A stretch of 64,000 nt of DNA from Micromonospora sp. CB01531 (GTDB lineage Bacteria > Actinomycetota > Actinomycetes > Mycobacteriales > Micromonosporaceae). Shown here piece after piece: positions 63,537-64,000 of this stretch; the first letter of the stretch is position 1; each line of letters opens with the position of its first letter. Below the pieces are notes generated by a model. That model ran no database searches and had not been told where the DNA came from. It saw nothing but the letters and a program-made list of their open reading frames with translations. A program made the translations under genes and the position numbers. The stretch covers positions 97,217 through 161,216 of the forward strand of contig NZ_LWLS01000057.1 of NCBI RefSeq assembly GCF_001905095.1. Direction: 5' to 3'.

Positions 63537-64000
63537 ATGGCCGCACCGCAACGCTCCGCCGTACGGCGGACCGGCCAGGTCCTCACCGGGCTCGGCGCCC
63601 TCGTGGTGCTCTGCGCGGTGCTGGCCGGCGGCCCGATCGCGCTTCTCGCCTTCGCCGGCAACCCCCTCCCCGATCACCTGCCCACCCTCGCCGAGGTGGG
63701 TACGGCGTTGACCAGCCGCGACGACGGGCAGCTCTTCCTGCGGGCGCTGGCCGTGGTGGGCTGGTTCGGCTGGGCGACGTTCGCGTTCTCCGTACTGGTG
63801 GAGTTGCTGGCGGCGGCGGTGCGCCGGCCGGCGCCCCGGCTGCCCGGGATGCGCCGGCAGCAGCGGGCGGCGGCCGCGCTGGTCGGCTCGGTGGCGCTGA
63901 TCCTGGCGGCGAGCCCGGCCGCAGCGAGCGCCGCCGCCCTGACCGCCCCGCACGCCGCCGCACCCCCGGTCGTGGCCGCGCCGCCGCTCGCCGCCGCGCC
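63537..64000 (+). CDS. membrane protein, N-terminal part (cut by window end)
   Basis: The visible 154 residues begin MAAPQRSAVRRTGQVLTGLG. They hold two to three helices (GALVVLCAVLAGGPIALLAF; ALAVVGWFGWATFAFSVLVE; AAALVGSVALILAASPAAAS), then an Ala/Pro-rich stretch. The layout matches large LysM or BTAD-type membrane regulators found at the end of actinobacterial tad loci, but the diagnostic domains lie outside the window. Confidence 0.7.
   Translation, partial: MAAPQRSAVRRTGQVLTGLGALVVLCAVLAGGPIALLAFAGNPLPDHLPTLAEVGTALTSRDDGQLFLRALAVVGWFGWATFAFSVLVELLAAAVRRPAPRLPGMRRQQRAAAALVGSVALILAASPAAASAAALTAPHAAAPPVVAAPPLAAA

Overview
The window is high-GC actinobacterial DNA, most like the family Micromonosporaceae (Micromonospora or a near relative). 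This rests on very GC-rich coding sequence, frequent GTG starts, many start codons lying 6-7 bases after a TAnnnT box (leaderless transcripts), STAS/RsbW/SpoIIE regulators, a tad pilus locus and an actinomycete integrative element in a tRNA gene. No 16S rRNA or species marker is present, so the genus is an inference.

Bases 1-36,000 are mostly core chromosome. They hold hemL (cut by the window edge), a STAS protein, an ABC-2 exporter with a divergent MarR-type regulator, and a signalling block made of a 1454-residue soluble multi-HAMP hybrid kinase, its receiver partner and a divergent RsbW-GAF-PP2C protein. A FAD oxidoreductase, oligopeptidase B, a PLP dehydratase, a fused NodB deacetylase/GT2 synthase and a PadR-controlled ABC operon follow. 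Next come a second SpoIIE/STAS pair, an MFS exporter with a FadR-type regulator, mscL, a small gene under a perfect LexA box, a BenE transporter with a divergent XRE-cupin regulator, a PP2C phosphatase, an Eis-like acetyltransferase, a ZIP transporter and an SDR protein.

Bases 36,141-46,529 are an integrated AICE-like element of 10.35 kb. It sits between an intact tRNA-Lys(UUU) and a 39-bp duplicate of that tRNA's 3' half. It carries a coupled rep-xis-int set (int is frameshifted), a HTH-only GntR regulator, a three-gene tail operon, an LtrA-family membrane protein and several small unknown genes. No FtsK-like transfer gene is present. Paired GTACAGCA repeats at both ends look like integrase arm sites.

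Bases 46,530-52,650 are accessory: a secreted lamin-tail protein with a TTG start, a MITE-like inverted-repeat element, and a tightly overlapped leftward operon (YbaB, EspC-like, WXG-like, CdiA-CT-like nuclease, pentapeptide-repeat protein). This operon looks like a type VII secretion-linked split toxin with its immunity gene. SnoaL-like and SdrD-like secreted proteins follow.

Bases 53,400-64,000 hold a PAP2 phosphatase, a prepilin peptidase and a complete tad/Flp-type pilus locus: lipoprotein, secreted protein, SAF protein, TadZ-like, TadA, TadB, TadC, a pilin-like protein, two TadE-like proteins and a TadG-like protein, then the start of a large membrane protein cut by the window end. Two tiny ORFs link consecutive tad genes through 4-base stop/start overlaps.
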